NCBI GenBank assembly: GCA_964017065.1
Contig: OZ024788.1
Location: forward strand, 7,969,202-8,033,201
DNA length: 64,000 nt
From: Haliclona indistincta
Lineage: Eukaryota; Porifera; Demospongiae; Haplosclerida; Chalinidae
Reading direction: 5' to 3'
Positions 32,481 through 43,322 of the stretch are shown piece after piece (within the stretch, counting starts at the first letter, position 1; each line of letters opens with the position of its first letter). The notes under the pieces were generated by a model that was given only the letters and a program-made list of their open reading frames with translations, made no database searches and was not told the DNA's origin. The position numbers and the translations under genes were made by a program.

Positions 32481-35400
32481 TCAACTTTCATTATCAGTGA
32501 GTTGCTGTACTTGAGATGACTGCTGTTGTGAAACTCTATCAACATTTTGCTGCTCCTGTTTATCTGTCACCTCAACGACCTGATTTGATTCTGCTGGTTG
32601 TGATGATGCTGCTGATGATGATGAAGAGGGAACAGGTGGCTTTCTTTGTCTTGCTGGATTCAGGTGATAGCAATATGCACATCTGAAAGCTGAGTAAGAA
32701 AAATAGTTCAAAGTGCTAGAATGAGATCAGCCATTATAGCAGTTCATCTGCAAGAGCTATAACAGTAGACCCAAAGGCAAGAGTACAATAAAACAGTTAA
32801 TATCGCGTTCACACTACGCGCTAGAACAGAACTGAACCGGGCCGGCCTGGTTGCAAATCTCTGACAGTATGAACGCAACTGAACTGAGCTACAACTGAAC
32901 TGCACCATCGCGGCACCCCAACCATAGGTGGGCCGCTTCCAGCACGGTTCGGTTGTGTCGGAAGTTTGATTATAAAGTGTGGCACGGTTCGGCCCGGTTC
33001 CAACGTGCAGTGTGAACGGGATATAAGCCTTAGGTCTGCTCAATAATTCAATCCACAGTTACGGAATATCTATGGTTATGGAACATTATTTTGCTGTATA
33101 CCTGTGTATTCAAATTCATCTTTAAGAGCCATTCCATTGTGAGAGCAACACTGACCACATATCAGAGCATACCTACTGCCAGGACCATCACCAACCAGGA
33201 AATCAGTCAACTACACAAAAATAAAGAGATTTAAAAATTACGATTGGCTAAGCAATCAGTAATACTGTAGATCATATTATTTCGCGGCCTGTATATTTCG
33301 CGAATTGGAACCAAAAGCATAGTTCACGAAAACAATGTTCGCATTTAAGCTAAAGCCAACTTGTACTCAGCAATTTTCGCGATTACAAGATCATTCGCGA
33401 AATTTATCGTCCGCAAAAATAATACGATCAATGATGACATACTTTATCCATTGTAGAGCGATTTCGAGGAAGTATAGGTACCGGGGTAGGTGGACCAGGA
33501 GCCGGTCCTAGAGCATGACCTGTAGTGTCACTGATTGTATTTACTGAACAGAGAATCATTATCTACTAGCCTGGAGGAATGAAGGCAGAATTGTTCTGCT
33601 GCTGTGGTAATGGTGTGGATGGAGCAACAGAAGAGGGAGCTGGAGGGCGTGGTCGTGATGGTGTCTCTTGTACTATTGGTCGCTGCTGAGCTGCTGCTCT
33701 GTTGGTCTGATGTATTAGTGCAGGATGAGGGGTGGGAGGGGCTTGTGGGCGAGGCATGGGGGTAGCACCAGGGCGCCGACGTAATCCTACAACACAAAAC
33801 AGCACATTCAAAAACACCACATAATGTGGTGAGCACATCAATACACAATGTAAGCATCTCGAGTACCATCACAAAACACACAAACAATAAGTCAGCAAGC
33901 AAGTTACTGTTAATAGAGAATTTTAGTTTGCCGTTTCCGGTAAACGTGGGGCCGTGTAGGGCATCACGTGATCCCATCCATACGTGTCTTGCTTGACGTT
34001 GACACGCGTGGATCAGCACTGTTGATACGCGGGCAGTGCAGTGGAAGTGCACAGTTGATACGCGGGCACCGGGCATGTCACACTTTTCTATTCCAAATCT
34101 TTCGCCTTTCTCTTTTGTAGAACCAAATGCAGTAGCATCTCTAGATCTTCTGCTTCACTATCCGAAGACACATTCTCGACCAGAATAGTAAGCAACTCCA
34201 ACACGTAGTCTGAATCGCGCCTAACATAAAGCACAGTTAAGCTGCACAGTCAGAAACAGCAACTTACTTGGATCCAGTCGACATATTCGTCACTAAAGCA
34301 GTCGAAGCCGAGCTATCTAGGCCAGCCGTTCGTTGGGTATGAACTAAAATTCTCTTCGCGTGAATTCGCCACGTGTGGGAGTTACCCGTTTCCCCGCATC
34401 CCGGAAACGCCAAACTAAAATTCTCTAATAATACTGTTAATACAGCAAGTTAATAAGTCAGCTCAGCAAGTTATTGTAAACCCTACAAACTGCCTTGATC
34501 ACAAGGACTAAGCAACATAAAAATCAATATCTTACTACTGTACATACACCTAGAGGCAATAATAATCTATTATACAAGAAGAGAGTTAGCAAGCACATGT
34601 TTCAGTACAGCAGTTTTCCTGCTTCTTGCAATAGTAAAGCGTAGACCGTAGAGCGTCACCTCATGCACTAATGTGTGAAGGCATTGATCATCCTCCATCG
34701 TGTGAATAAGGTAACAATGCCTTCACACATTAGTGCACGAGGTGAAGCTCTACGGTCTACGCTTTACTATTGCAAGAAGCAGGAAAACCGCTGTAATCTG
34801 CTGACAGTAGGCTACAAGATCATCAGTACAGTTATGTGGAATAATGTAGTCTTCCTTGGGCACATAATGACATAGCAACAGATAGTTTACATGTGTACGA
34901 CTGCCAGCAGTGATGGTACCTTGTTGCTGTGGTTGAGGGGTGGTGGGTTGTAACCCAGCATGTGATGGGTCATACTTCTCTAAGAGCTCTTTCGCAACAC
35001 GGTATGGTTCTTTTTCCATTACCTCATCAAGCTGCAAAAAGAGCAGGAGAGAGTGAACAAGAGGAGGGCGCAAGTGAGTGCTAAGCTTACCACTTTCTTT
35101 TTATCACTTTTTACATTCTGAATAGATGAGTCTGTAGAGAGACATACAATAACTTCACACTGATGTCAGTATCACAACCCACCATATTGTGATTTTCTGT
35201 GTGAGCAATATAAAGTTAGTAACCGCTTCTCAGCATAGCAACTAGAGAAGAGAAAATAGGAAAATTCAAACGAGAGAAACAAGATACAAACTACTAAGAC
35301 CTTGAACTAATGCTAGGAGTAGAAAATGTTACATGCGAGTATAAAATAAGTATCTGTCGTACATGATTGGAAAACAGATAGCACCAAGAGCGAACAGTAG

Positions 35401-35748
35401 CTGTTGTCCAGTTGTACTGCCCCAGTGGACCAGGAACAGGTAGCCGAGAGCACAACCCAAAGGATAACCAATCAGAAAGACGACCAGTAACAGCCCTATC
35501 AGTGTACGCTCACACTGCTGGGAACTTTGACGCTCTCTTGACAAACGGTCCAATTCCTTCAAAGTGAAGAGACACGCACATTGTTTTGAATTACCACTGA
35601 ACATTGCACTTACGTTCTGTAAATTTTCTAAAGTTTCTTTGCTGGAAGCCGCACGCTGCATCACGTGATCACAAGAGTCATAAAAAGTTAAGTGTAGACT
35701 AAACAAAGCCATTAATCATACCTTCCATTTTGTAAATATCGCTCCCAT
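32481..35748 (-). CDS. LNPK: Lunapark, endoplasmic reticulum junction-formation protein
   Basis: Lunapark stabilises three-way junctions of tubular ER. Exon 1 (complement of 35722-35748) encodes MGAIFTKWK, with the family's N-terminal Gly-2 myristoylation-type start. Exons 35614-35655 and around 35330-35556 encode a coiled coil and two membrane segments (LIGLLLVVFLIGYPLGCALG; LLFALGAICFPIMY). Later exons give a coiled coil and LDEVMEKEPYRVAKELLEKY (about 34910-35032), a proline-rich linker (33573-33785), more linker (33430-33530), and the lunapark zinc finger split between 33100-33211 (CGQCCSHNGMALKDEF) and 32481-32691 (FRCAYCYHLNP). The C-terminus is Gln/Ser-rich. Joins between about 35100 and 35330 are unresolved. 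Introns carry three mobile elements. Identity is clear from conserved order. Confidence 0.88.
32801..33024. mobile_element. TA-flanked MITE in a LNPK intron
   Basis: Terminal inverted repeats TATCGCGTTCACACT and AGTGTGAACGGGATA, with internal inverted AACCGGGCC/GGCCCGGTT-type sequence. Part of its interior (GGAAGCGGCCCACCTATGG on one strand) recurs at 47255-47280, so this is a multi-copy family. Confidence 0.8.
33277..33428. mobile_element. Small TCGCGA-rich MITE in a LNPK intron
   Basis: Inverted ends ATTATTTCGCGG / GCAAAAATAATA with repeated CGCGAA-type motifs inside. It resembles elements at 44030-44182 and 53437-53578 in length (about 150 bp), style and termini, though sequence similarity is modest. 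Confidence 0.55.
33915..34426. mobile_element. Non-autonomous DNA transposon with a coding relic (PIF/Harbinger-like)
   Basis: A 512-bp element with inverted ends starting AGAGAATTTTAGTTTG and running about 30 bp (to GTTTCCGG), flanked by AAT on both sides as a possible 3-bp target duplication. On the minus strand it keeps a two-exon open stretch beginning MSTGSK, spliced over a short GT-AG intron, then an acidic Leu-rich run ending in a stop. This resembles the amino end of PIF/Harbinger proteins, but the rest is missing. Class is tentative. Confidence 0.65.
34606..34795. mobile_element. Palindromic MITE in a LNPK intron
   Basis: Arms 34606-34685 and 34712-34795 are near-perfect inverted copies (CTGCTTCTTGCAATAGTAAA and reverse complement; CACTAATGTGTGAAGGCATT), with a 26-bp loop. 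Confidence 0.85.
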
Positions 35749-35969
35749 TATTCTACAACACCAAAGTCACCCACTGCAGTACGCAGCGAACTCGTGGGAC
35801 TTTGAAATAGAGCCTAGGTCTCCTTCAATCTCAAATTCTTCTTTACCGTATACTCTATTTTAACGGCATTGCTATGACAACATTTTGCATGCATTAGCCC
35901 CGCCCATGTCACTTGCTGAGAAACTCGAGGAACTTGAGGAAGTGTACGTGTCTGTCCGTGTAGGAGACT
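35749..35969. promoter_or_regulatory. Bidirectional promoter of LNPK and MDH1B
   Basis: 221 bp between divergent start codons. No TATA box. It includes CCCCGCCCATG (35898) and TTTGCATGCAT (35885). Both genes' 5' UTRs fit inside. Confidence 0.6.
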
Positions 35970-37515
35970 ATGGCTAAGTTTGTCGTTGCAGGACGTGCAG
36001 ACTGTCCTTCGTATGCACGAGCAGAAATTTTGGCTGACACACTAGCAGCAAGACTGCCTGATTTTTGTGTTCACAAAGTCAGTATATATCCCAGGCTTGC
36101 ATGTTCTGCATGTACACATGGTTCTTCTATAGTTATAATGCTAAAGATACATCATGTTGTTTTTACAGATAATGCTGAAGAGTGAGGAGTGGGCATCGTG
36201 GGTACTAGAGCAGTGCCAAGAGAGAGGATGGACTCATCCTCCAACTTCTTCTCCTCTCATCTGGCGTGAACTCATTGATCGAGGTGGGAAGGGAAGCTAT
36301 CTTGGTGGTCTGGCCGAGTTTGAGGAGTACAGTCGCCATTACTACCAGGTTCCTCCTCCTATTCCTGCAGCAGATGGCACGCTGGCGGCAGCCATTAGTG
36401 CTGAAAATGCTGATACCCTTCAGACTCTGATTATTGAAGCGCAGCAGATGCAACATGACCTGCCAGTGCATGTCTGCATTACATCTGCCTCTTCTGCTCT
36501 AGCGTATCATCTCAGCTCCCTCCTGCTCACAGAGGCAGTCTTCAAAGATCGAGACGTATTCATTCATCTCTATGATCATCCTGATAATCTTTCTGTCCTC
36601 GAAGGAGTAGCCATGGAACTAAAAGACATAGCTCACTCTAAGCTAGCTGGTGTATGCTGTTCTAGCTCAATGCAGGAAGCCTTTAAGGCAGTGTCTGCTG
36701 CCTTCATCATTGAAGGCTCTCTAGCTGACACAGGAGAGCCGATGACTGTGTCAGAAGCTGCTGTTATGTATTACCGATATGCTGCCATGATGGATTACTG
36801 CTCTCAGAAAGATGTTAAGGTAGTAGTCATCGGTCGGCACAGCAACACTGGAGCGGCAATAATGGTGCAGACTGTGTCCTCAATTTCAAAGACTAGTTTC
36901 GTTGCGTCTCCTTTTCACGCGATGCAGCAAGCACGGTCGATACTTGCCAGCAAGCTGAACGTGAAATCATCTGATGTGGAGAAAGTAGCAGTTTGGGGAC
37001 CATGTGAGGGAGAAGTAGTGATAGATACAGCTCACACAAGAGTGCATAACTTTCAGGGATCCATTACTGGTCCAGAGGAATTCTCTCTCCCCATTCTCAA
37101 GTGTTTGTTTGATCGGCAATGGTTGAACGAGGAGTTTCCCGAACTAGTATTGTCTCGCCATCTTCGGGGGCATGGTTACGGAGGACGACGGAATGATTTG
37201 GCTGTAGCTGTTGGTCTGAGTCAGTTGATGAAGGCTTGGTGGAGGAATGAAGGTGAATGGTATCCAGTGGGCGTGGTCTGTGATGGTGTGAAGCAGGGAA
37301 TGGGGGAAGGGATGGTGGTATCGCAGCCTTGCGTCTGTCAAGACGAGAAATGGGTCCCGGTGGAAGGTGTAGAGATTAGCGAAGGCGTGAGAGAAAGAGT
37401 GGATCAACAGCTGCAGCGAATGAAAGAAGAGCTGAACACAGCTACCCTAGCAGTACAAGAGCACACTGGTCAGCAGAACCTATCAGCACAATCTAGCACC
37501 AATAGCAAATTATGA
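35970..37515 (+). CDS. MDH1B: Malate dehydrogenase 1B-like protein
   Basis: Two exons, 35970-36077 and 36169-37515, joined in phase 0, encode 484 residues (human 518). The N-terminal extension [20 protein letters not shown] and the motif [18 protein letters not shown] are characteristic of MDH1B rather than cytosolic MDH1. The central part keeps the Rossmann-type dehydrogenase layout ([14 protein letters not shown] near 145; [11 protein letters not shown] near 275; [20 protein letters not shown] near 325). MDH1B is mainly known from ciliated cells and testis of vertebrates, and its enzyme activity is not well established. I cannot confirm the MDH catalytic His/Arg set by eye, so calling it an active dehydrogenase would be inference. 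Confidence 0.9.
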
Positions 37516-37850
37516 CACTATATCTACTGACTGAATGATACGTTATGTACTTAGTCTTGTTATTACATTTTTTTGTTTATTTTCAGTCAGATCATGAGTA
37601 CAAAACGCAAAAAAATATTTTTTTCTACCACTTGCATGTTAAAAACGATCTTTGCGGGACCTGATCTACAATGCAATCTTGATTTTAAAAATAGAAACTT
37701 GCATGTACCAAAGCCATGTAGGCCTCTCTCTGAAAGTACAATGTAATGTTCATTGTCATCATGTACTAGTATAATGTACAAAGGAACTTGTGAATATTGC
37801 ATAACTACACACACATAAACACACAAATAATTTTCTTGTTCAAAATAATG
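37516..37850. other. Convergent 3' interval, MDH1B and PH-RCC1-FYVE gene
   Basis: 335 bp of AT-rich sequence between two genes ending toward each other. Only 3' UTR and poly(A) sequence is expected, and nothing else is recognised. Confidence 0.6.
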
Positions 37851-40800
37851 TTAGTCGGAAGTTACTGCTGATAGTCTGTTGTGGCAGTTATCACAGACTC
37901 GCACAGGATCTGCAAATCCTTTATCCAACAAAGGAAACCTCTTAGAAGAACAGCTACCACAAAAAATACCACCACAGTTACGACAATGATGCTGAGGAAA
38001 GAGAACAAGAATAAAGTTAGTCTTGTATACTGCAACAGCCCCAAACTTAATCTAGCGCGCTATGACCCTCTCCCACAAAACGAAAAAAGGGGGCAGGTTC
38101 GATGTGGAAGAGGACCCGCCCCCTTTTTTCATTTTGCGGGAGAGGGTCATAGCTCGCTAGACTACCCCAAACTAGCCCCAGTCAACAACCCCCAACTACC
38201 CTAGTCAATTCATAGATTTATGTTCGTGCTCACCCTTCTTCTCACGGCTGTGAAGTTCTTCTTGCACGCCATACAGGCATTAGCCTCTTCATCAGGTACC
38301 CAGCCATGAGTGACCAGGCATGCCATGTGCTCCTCACCGCAAGCTACAAACTGAACCTTCTTGCCCTTGAGAGCTTCTACCTCAGTCAACTGACTCCTGA
38401 AGAGATTCATCATTATTATGCTTATGACCGAAGTGCAGAACTAACAAGTATTTTCTAGTTTCGCCAATTCCTAGTTGTCCGTTGAGACCACACCCAAATG
38501 TGTACATCTGACCATCACCTGAAAAGCGATTTAGACACGAATCTTGTAAGGTTGTTGTTTGATCACTGTACCTGTTATGATGACTGTGAAGTTAGCGCCA
38601 CATGCTATTTGCATAGGTTGTGATCCAGAGGGTGTGTGTACAGGACGAGGCTTAGCAACCTCAGTGAGAGTGGTAATAGGTAAAGCAACCTGCCCTGTGC
38701 TGTTGTCTCCCCAACAGTAGGCTATGCCACTTACTACAAGAAAGAGAGAGAGAGAGAAAAAGTGAGCAAGAGAAGGAGGAAGGCAAAACAAAATACTAAC
38801 ATGTGATTGCTCCAGTGTGTCCCCAGCCACAACTGACATCCATTACTGGTTGATCACTAGCAGAAAAAATTAACATGCGTGAACATGAAAATTTACTGCA
38901 CTCACTTGAAGCCCTCTACTGATATCGGAGAAAGTGATGATTTCAATTCTCCCTGGCCGAGCTGACCTCTAGCTCCCCATCCCCACATCCACAATATACC
39001 ATCCTCTGGAAAAGAAATAGCATCGTTGTTTTGAATGAATGCACACAATGCACCGCCTTACCATCGATAGCTGCTGAGTGGTGTCTTCCACAGGTCAGCT
39101 TGTTGATGGAGGTTAGGTCAGGAATGATGGTAGGGGTGGACACCACTGAGTCGTGACCAAGACCAAGCTCACCAAACTTGTTCTGACCAAATGAATAGAC
39201 CACACCCCTCTCAGTAGCAGCTAAAAAGAAAACACATCACATAAACAACTCTCCTTTTGCATACAACAGAATAAACATCATTTCCTTCCACCTTCTCTCT
39301 AGTGGTACTTACCGAGAGTATGCAGTCGTCCACACACTACTTGCACCACCTTCTCGTGGATCAGTGCCTCTACTCTACGAGGGGTTAACTGGTTTTTGCC
39401 TTCTTCAACAGAGTATCCCAGATAAGGTCCTGCACGGCCCCACGTGTATAGCTCACCGTCATCTGATAGACAAGGAGAGAGAAGATCAAATCAAGGTCAA
39501 AATTTATCATGTAGTGTATTTTGCATACTACACACTACTAAACACTTACAGTGGTTACCCTTTTAATCTGGGCACCGTACCCACACACAATTATTGTCCT
39601 TTTAGAGGTTGTTTAACATACAAATGCATCAGTTTGAGATCACATACATTATACTAGAGGGATCCCCTTATCGAGGGGCATCCACACAGAGGGGTTCCAC
39701 TGTGTCTCTTATCTCTCAGTTAAAACACAGCAGTTCACAAAATATGTCACGCTCACCTGATAAAACTGCTGAATGGTATTCATAACATGCTATCTGAACA
39801 ATATCTAGTCCTCTCAGAGGAGTGTCCACCATCAGTGGAGAGAACCGGTCACGCAAGTTGCCGTGACCAAGACGACCATGAGTGCCAGCGCCCCATGAGA
39901 ACACCTCACCCTTGCCTGGGAGGAGGGAAAGACACTAATGCACGGAGTACAGTCAAAAGTGAAGTGTACTAAAATTGAAGTGTACTAAAATTGGAAGGCA
40001 GGCAAAATAGCAGTAGGTATCCAAAGAACCATTATTTGTAGTTACATGTTTCCTCTGTGTCACTTCAATGTACTCATTTCACACACTCAAATTATGTACA
40101 CTCCAATAATTATGTGCATGTACCGTATTGTCTCGACCTCCTCCAAATAGAGGTCGGTCATGTTTAGAAGTCAAGCCTGAAATAACTACTAACTACCAAG
40201 CAGACCAAATGGAGAGTTTGGTATGCGCAAAGGTCCAACAACCTTGAGAACCTTGGTTCAAATTCAAGATAAACTGATATGCTCAATTTTTTTTGAGGAA
40301 ATAAGATATTAGCATAGTCTACTCACTGCTTAGTGTGATGGTGTGAGCTCCACCACATGCTACCAGAGTGATGTTCCGACCAAGTAGTGACTCCACCACT
40401 CGAGGAAGAAGCTCTTTGTCGTCCTCCTTGTGCCCAAGTCTTCCTCTCCCTCCTCCTCCCCATGTGTACAGATCACAGGCACTTTCCTTTACCAACACTA
40501 CAGCAGAATGACAATTTTATTATTATTAACATCAAACTCTCTCATTGCACTTCGTTGTTACAACTTGCCTTACACCAAAAGTAAACCATAAAACATGAGT
40601 CCCAAGCAACGAAAATTTATTGGTAATGATGCAGTACTAAGATAGCAGAATTAGACAGTGCTCAGTGGAGGTAACCAATTTGTACTAAGTACGATAGTTT
40701 CTTCACACGACCAAGATCAACTATAGGTAACATTCTAGGCAGCTACTGAACTAGATAGCATTTGAAACTAAGAATAAGGGTAACACCAGAATGCCTTTGG

Positions 40801-41596
40801 AAAAAAGCATTTGAAACTAAGAACGAGGGTAACCACAAGAATGCCTTTGGAAAAAAGTAATATTTCATAACAAACTTTTGGTGTAAGGCAAGTTGAAACA
40901 ACAATCCTATTATACATGGTGCTGGCAATTCACCTGTATCCTTTAGAGTACCAAAATGAACCTTCAGTCGATCCTCTCCCGGTGTGTAGTTGAGCTGTTG
41001 CATCTTGTCCTTCACTGCATTGAAGTCATTGAAACCATCTTGTAACGCCTGATAAGAAAGAGAAAGAGGAAGAACGGAAAATAGACTGAGGCTGCAGATA
41101 AGGGACAAGCAACAAACACACCTTGATCCCCGTGGTCCAAGTATCGAACTCGCGTTTATCTTTACAGACAATATCAAGTGAACGGTCGGAATACAGCAGT
41201 GAAAACGAACGATTCTAAAAATTCATAATAATTATTATTTTGATAAAAAAGTGATTCTGGAAACAGTCTAAACTCACTTCACACTCGGGTAGAGGATTCC
41301 TCTTGAAGTTAGGCGTGGTCTGTCCCAGCTTCATCTCGGTGATTTCTGATATCTTGACGGCGGCATCGTTCTTCTTGGCGCTCTCCCATTGAATACGTGA
41401 CAAATCAGGTGTCAACCGAAAATGGCGAAAGTGTGGCTTGCCCTACATCGGTGAAGATTGAGAAATGGAGAGTATCTGAATAATTCAAACACTGACTTAC
41501 CGATCTTCCTGCTTTCAACAACGTCGCTCCTTTGACAAGTTCGCAAAGAGCGATCAAAATCGCTTCTTCGTCTGAACGTCTCTTCTTGCTGCTCAT
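37851..41596 (-). CDS. PH-RCC1-FYVE domain protein
   Basis: A many-exon gene starting MSSKKRRSDEEAILIALCEL at 41596. The first three or four exons (to about 41122) encode a pleckstrin-homology-like domain with LFxxDRSLDIVCKDKREFDT-type C-terminal helix sequence. Exons from about 40498 to 38420 encode RCC1 repeats (LYTWGGGGRGRLGH, VFSWGAGTHGRLGHGNLRDR, VYSFGQNKFGELGLGHDSVV, ILWMWGWGARGQLGEG, AYCWGDNSTGQ). The last exons (about 38413-38230 and 37990-37851) encode a FYVE zinc finger with WVPDE, RRRHHCRNCGGIFCGSC and VRVCDNC, then a stop. FYVE and PH imply phosphoinositide membranes, and RCC1 propellers often bind proteins or act on small GTPases. This domain order is best known from plant PRAF proteins. 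Domain calls are firm; exact exon edges are not. Confidence 0.85.
38051..38162. mobile_element. Palindromic MITE in a PH-RCC1-FYVE intron
   Basis: TCTAGCGCGCTATGACCCTC and its near reverse complement form the ends of a 112-bp hairpin; the inner arms are an AAAAAAGGGGGC run and its complement. Confidence 0.85.
40549..40907. repeat. Inverted and tandem repeats in an intron
   Basis: Inverted arms ACAACTTGCCTTACACCAAA (40549-40587) and its complement (40871-40907) enclose a tandem duplication of about 50 bp (40758-40806 and 40807-40857, each with CATTTGAAACTAAGAA and ATGCCTTTGGAAAAAAG). It is probably a small mobile element with a later internal duplication. Confidence 0.65.
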
Positions 41597-41662
41597 CTTC
41601 GTACGATGGGCGTAACTAACACGCCCAAAAGTGGGCGTAGGTATAAGCTGACTCAGCTAAGA
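41597..41662. promoter_or_regulatory. Very short bidirectional promoter, PH-RCC1-FYVE gene and SMUG1
   Basis: Only 66 bp separate the two divergent start codons, so 5' UTRs must be tiny or overlap. It contains two near-inverted motifs around GGGCGTAACTAACACGCCC (41608-41626), a possible factor site. Confidence 0.6.
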
Positions 41663-42819
41663 ATGTCTCAGTCCAGTGAATGCCATTCTCCAGGTGAGCT
41701 AGGACTGAGTGACTCTTACGGCTAACATTGGTTTCACTATAGGAGCCAAAAGATTCAAACAAGCCAGTGATGATGAGGAGGAGGTCAAGCAGAATGATTC
41801 ACTGCCAAGTCTCACTACTACTTCACACGCACCACACTCTTTGATAGAGATAGAACAGCGCCTATGCACAGATTTATTGAAAATAGACTATTCACCTTGT
41901 GGTGTACAGTATGTGTACAATCCATTGGACTATGCTTCAGAGACTCATTCCGACTTTGTCCTCAAGTACGGCAATGGATTGAAGAAAATACTGTTCTTAG
42001 GGATGAATCCGGGACCTTTTGGAATGGCTCAGAATGGAGTTAGTATAGTATATGTTATCCACAACACACTGCGTTATCAGAATAGCAATATTATGGTGCT
42101 CAAACTGTGTTCTACTTTAAGGCATGTAAGAATGTCAACAACATGTAACGTGGGTACACACCCATTGGTCAGGAACCCTCAGATCTTTCATTTATTCACT
42201 AATGAGTGTGTAGCACATTACAATTACATTCAGTTAACCCTTCATAACCCGATTTTAATCAGTGTACCTCCTGCAGGTACCGTTTGGTGATGTATCACAT
42301 GTCAAGGACTGGTTGAGAATTACTGGTACGGTGCACAAACCAGCCCATGAGCATCCAAAGAGACCCATACTGGGACTGGAGTCAACTCGCAATGAAGTTT
42401 CGGGAACACGGTTCTGGAACCTCATGAAGAAACTAGCTAAAACACCCGAGAATTTCTTTAGGAACTGTTATGTTCACAACTACTGTCCGCTCTGTTTCAT
42501 GACTGAGTCCGGAAAGAACGTCACTCCATCTTCGCTTAAGGTGGCTCAGAAAGAACCATTGCAGTCACTGTGTGATCGCTCACTGGTCGAAGTTGTGACA
42601 GCTCTGAAAGTAGAGGTAGTGGTAGGAGTTGGAGGCTATGCCCGGGAAAGAGGAAAGCGTGCATTGAAAGATTTCACACAGTGGAACGTAGAGGTCAAGA
42701 TGATCACTCATCCAAGCCCTATCAATCCAGCGGCTAACAAAGACTGGATCAGTCTTGCTACTGGTCAGCTGGAAGAAATGGGAGTGGAAGAGAACATCAG
42801 GTGGAAAGAGAAAGAATGA
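41663..42819 (+). CDS. SMUG1: Single-strand-selective monofunctional uracil-DNA glycosylase
   Basis: SMUG1 removes uracil and 5-hydroxymethyluracil from DNA in base-excision repair in the nucleus. Three exons, 41663-41693, 41743-42038 and 42277-42819, join in phase to 289 residues (human 270). Both family motifs are present: motif 1 GMNPGPFGMAQNG, completed across intron 2 by VPFGDVSHVKDW, and motif 2 HPSPINPAANKDW near the C-terminus. Intervening blocks EHPKRPILGLESTRNEVSG, VHNYCPLCFM and VVVGVGGYARERGKRAL match vertebrate SMUG1 in order. The acidic N-terminal 30 residues are lineage-specific. A very short upstream region is shared with the PH-RCC1-FYVE gene. Confidence 0.95.
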
Positions 42820-43016
42820 CACAGCCAAACAACTCATACACTTCTATACTATTGCATATCTGTGCTGATCATCCAACCATATTTTATCCAACATAACAAT
42901 TCAGAGGTTCAATTTTTTATCTGCACGTCAATGACATACTGACAAAACAGCTTGATTTTAACGGCAGCTCATAATATTTCAATTTAACAAATAACAGTTG
43001 TAAGTGATTTCTATGT

Positions 43017-43226
43017 TCAGTTCGATCCTGGTTTGGGTGGTATTTTGTCAAACTCCTCGTTCAGAAAGCTCTCCTGCTTCACTGCCCACATAGTATAAGT
43101 ATAAACGCCAAACACTCCGGTCAGTAGAGCAAGTCCTACTGCTACGTTTCGTGTACGAAATATTCGCATCTGGTACTGCTTTACTTGCCTAGGAGTGAGC
43201 TTCTGCATAACCTCCGAATCGGCCAT
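43017..43226 (-). CDS. COA3: Cytochrome c oxidase assembly factor 3 homologue
   Basis: A 69-residue single-exon gene. The layout matches COA3/CCDC56: a short basic matrix-side segment (KLTPRQVKQYQMRIFRTRNV), one inner-membrane helix (VGLALLTGVFGVYTYTMWAV) and an inter-membrane-space tail (KQESFLNEEFDKIPPKPGSN). In other organisms COA3 promotes COX1 translation and stability during complex IV assembly. It is convergent with SMUG1 and head-to-head with LRRC51. Short length makes the call moderately strong rather than certain. Confidence 0.8.
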   Translation of the reverse strand: MADSEVMQKLTPRQVKQYQMRIFRTRNVAVGLALLTGVFGVYTYTMWAVKQESFLNEEFDKIPPKPGSN

Positions 43227-43322
43227 TGTGGGGCGCCAGACACGTTCCGGTTCCTAGATGAGTAGAATCCTACACGGAACGAGTTTATGGCTTGTCCCGT
43301 TGCCGTTAGCAACTCGTAAATC
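43227..43322. promoter_or_regulatory. Bidirectional promoter, COA3 and LRRC51
   Basis: 96 bp between divergent start codons, with no TATA box. Contains CCGGTTCC and CCGTTGCCG-type GC sequence. Confidence 0.6.
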
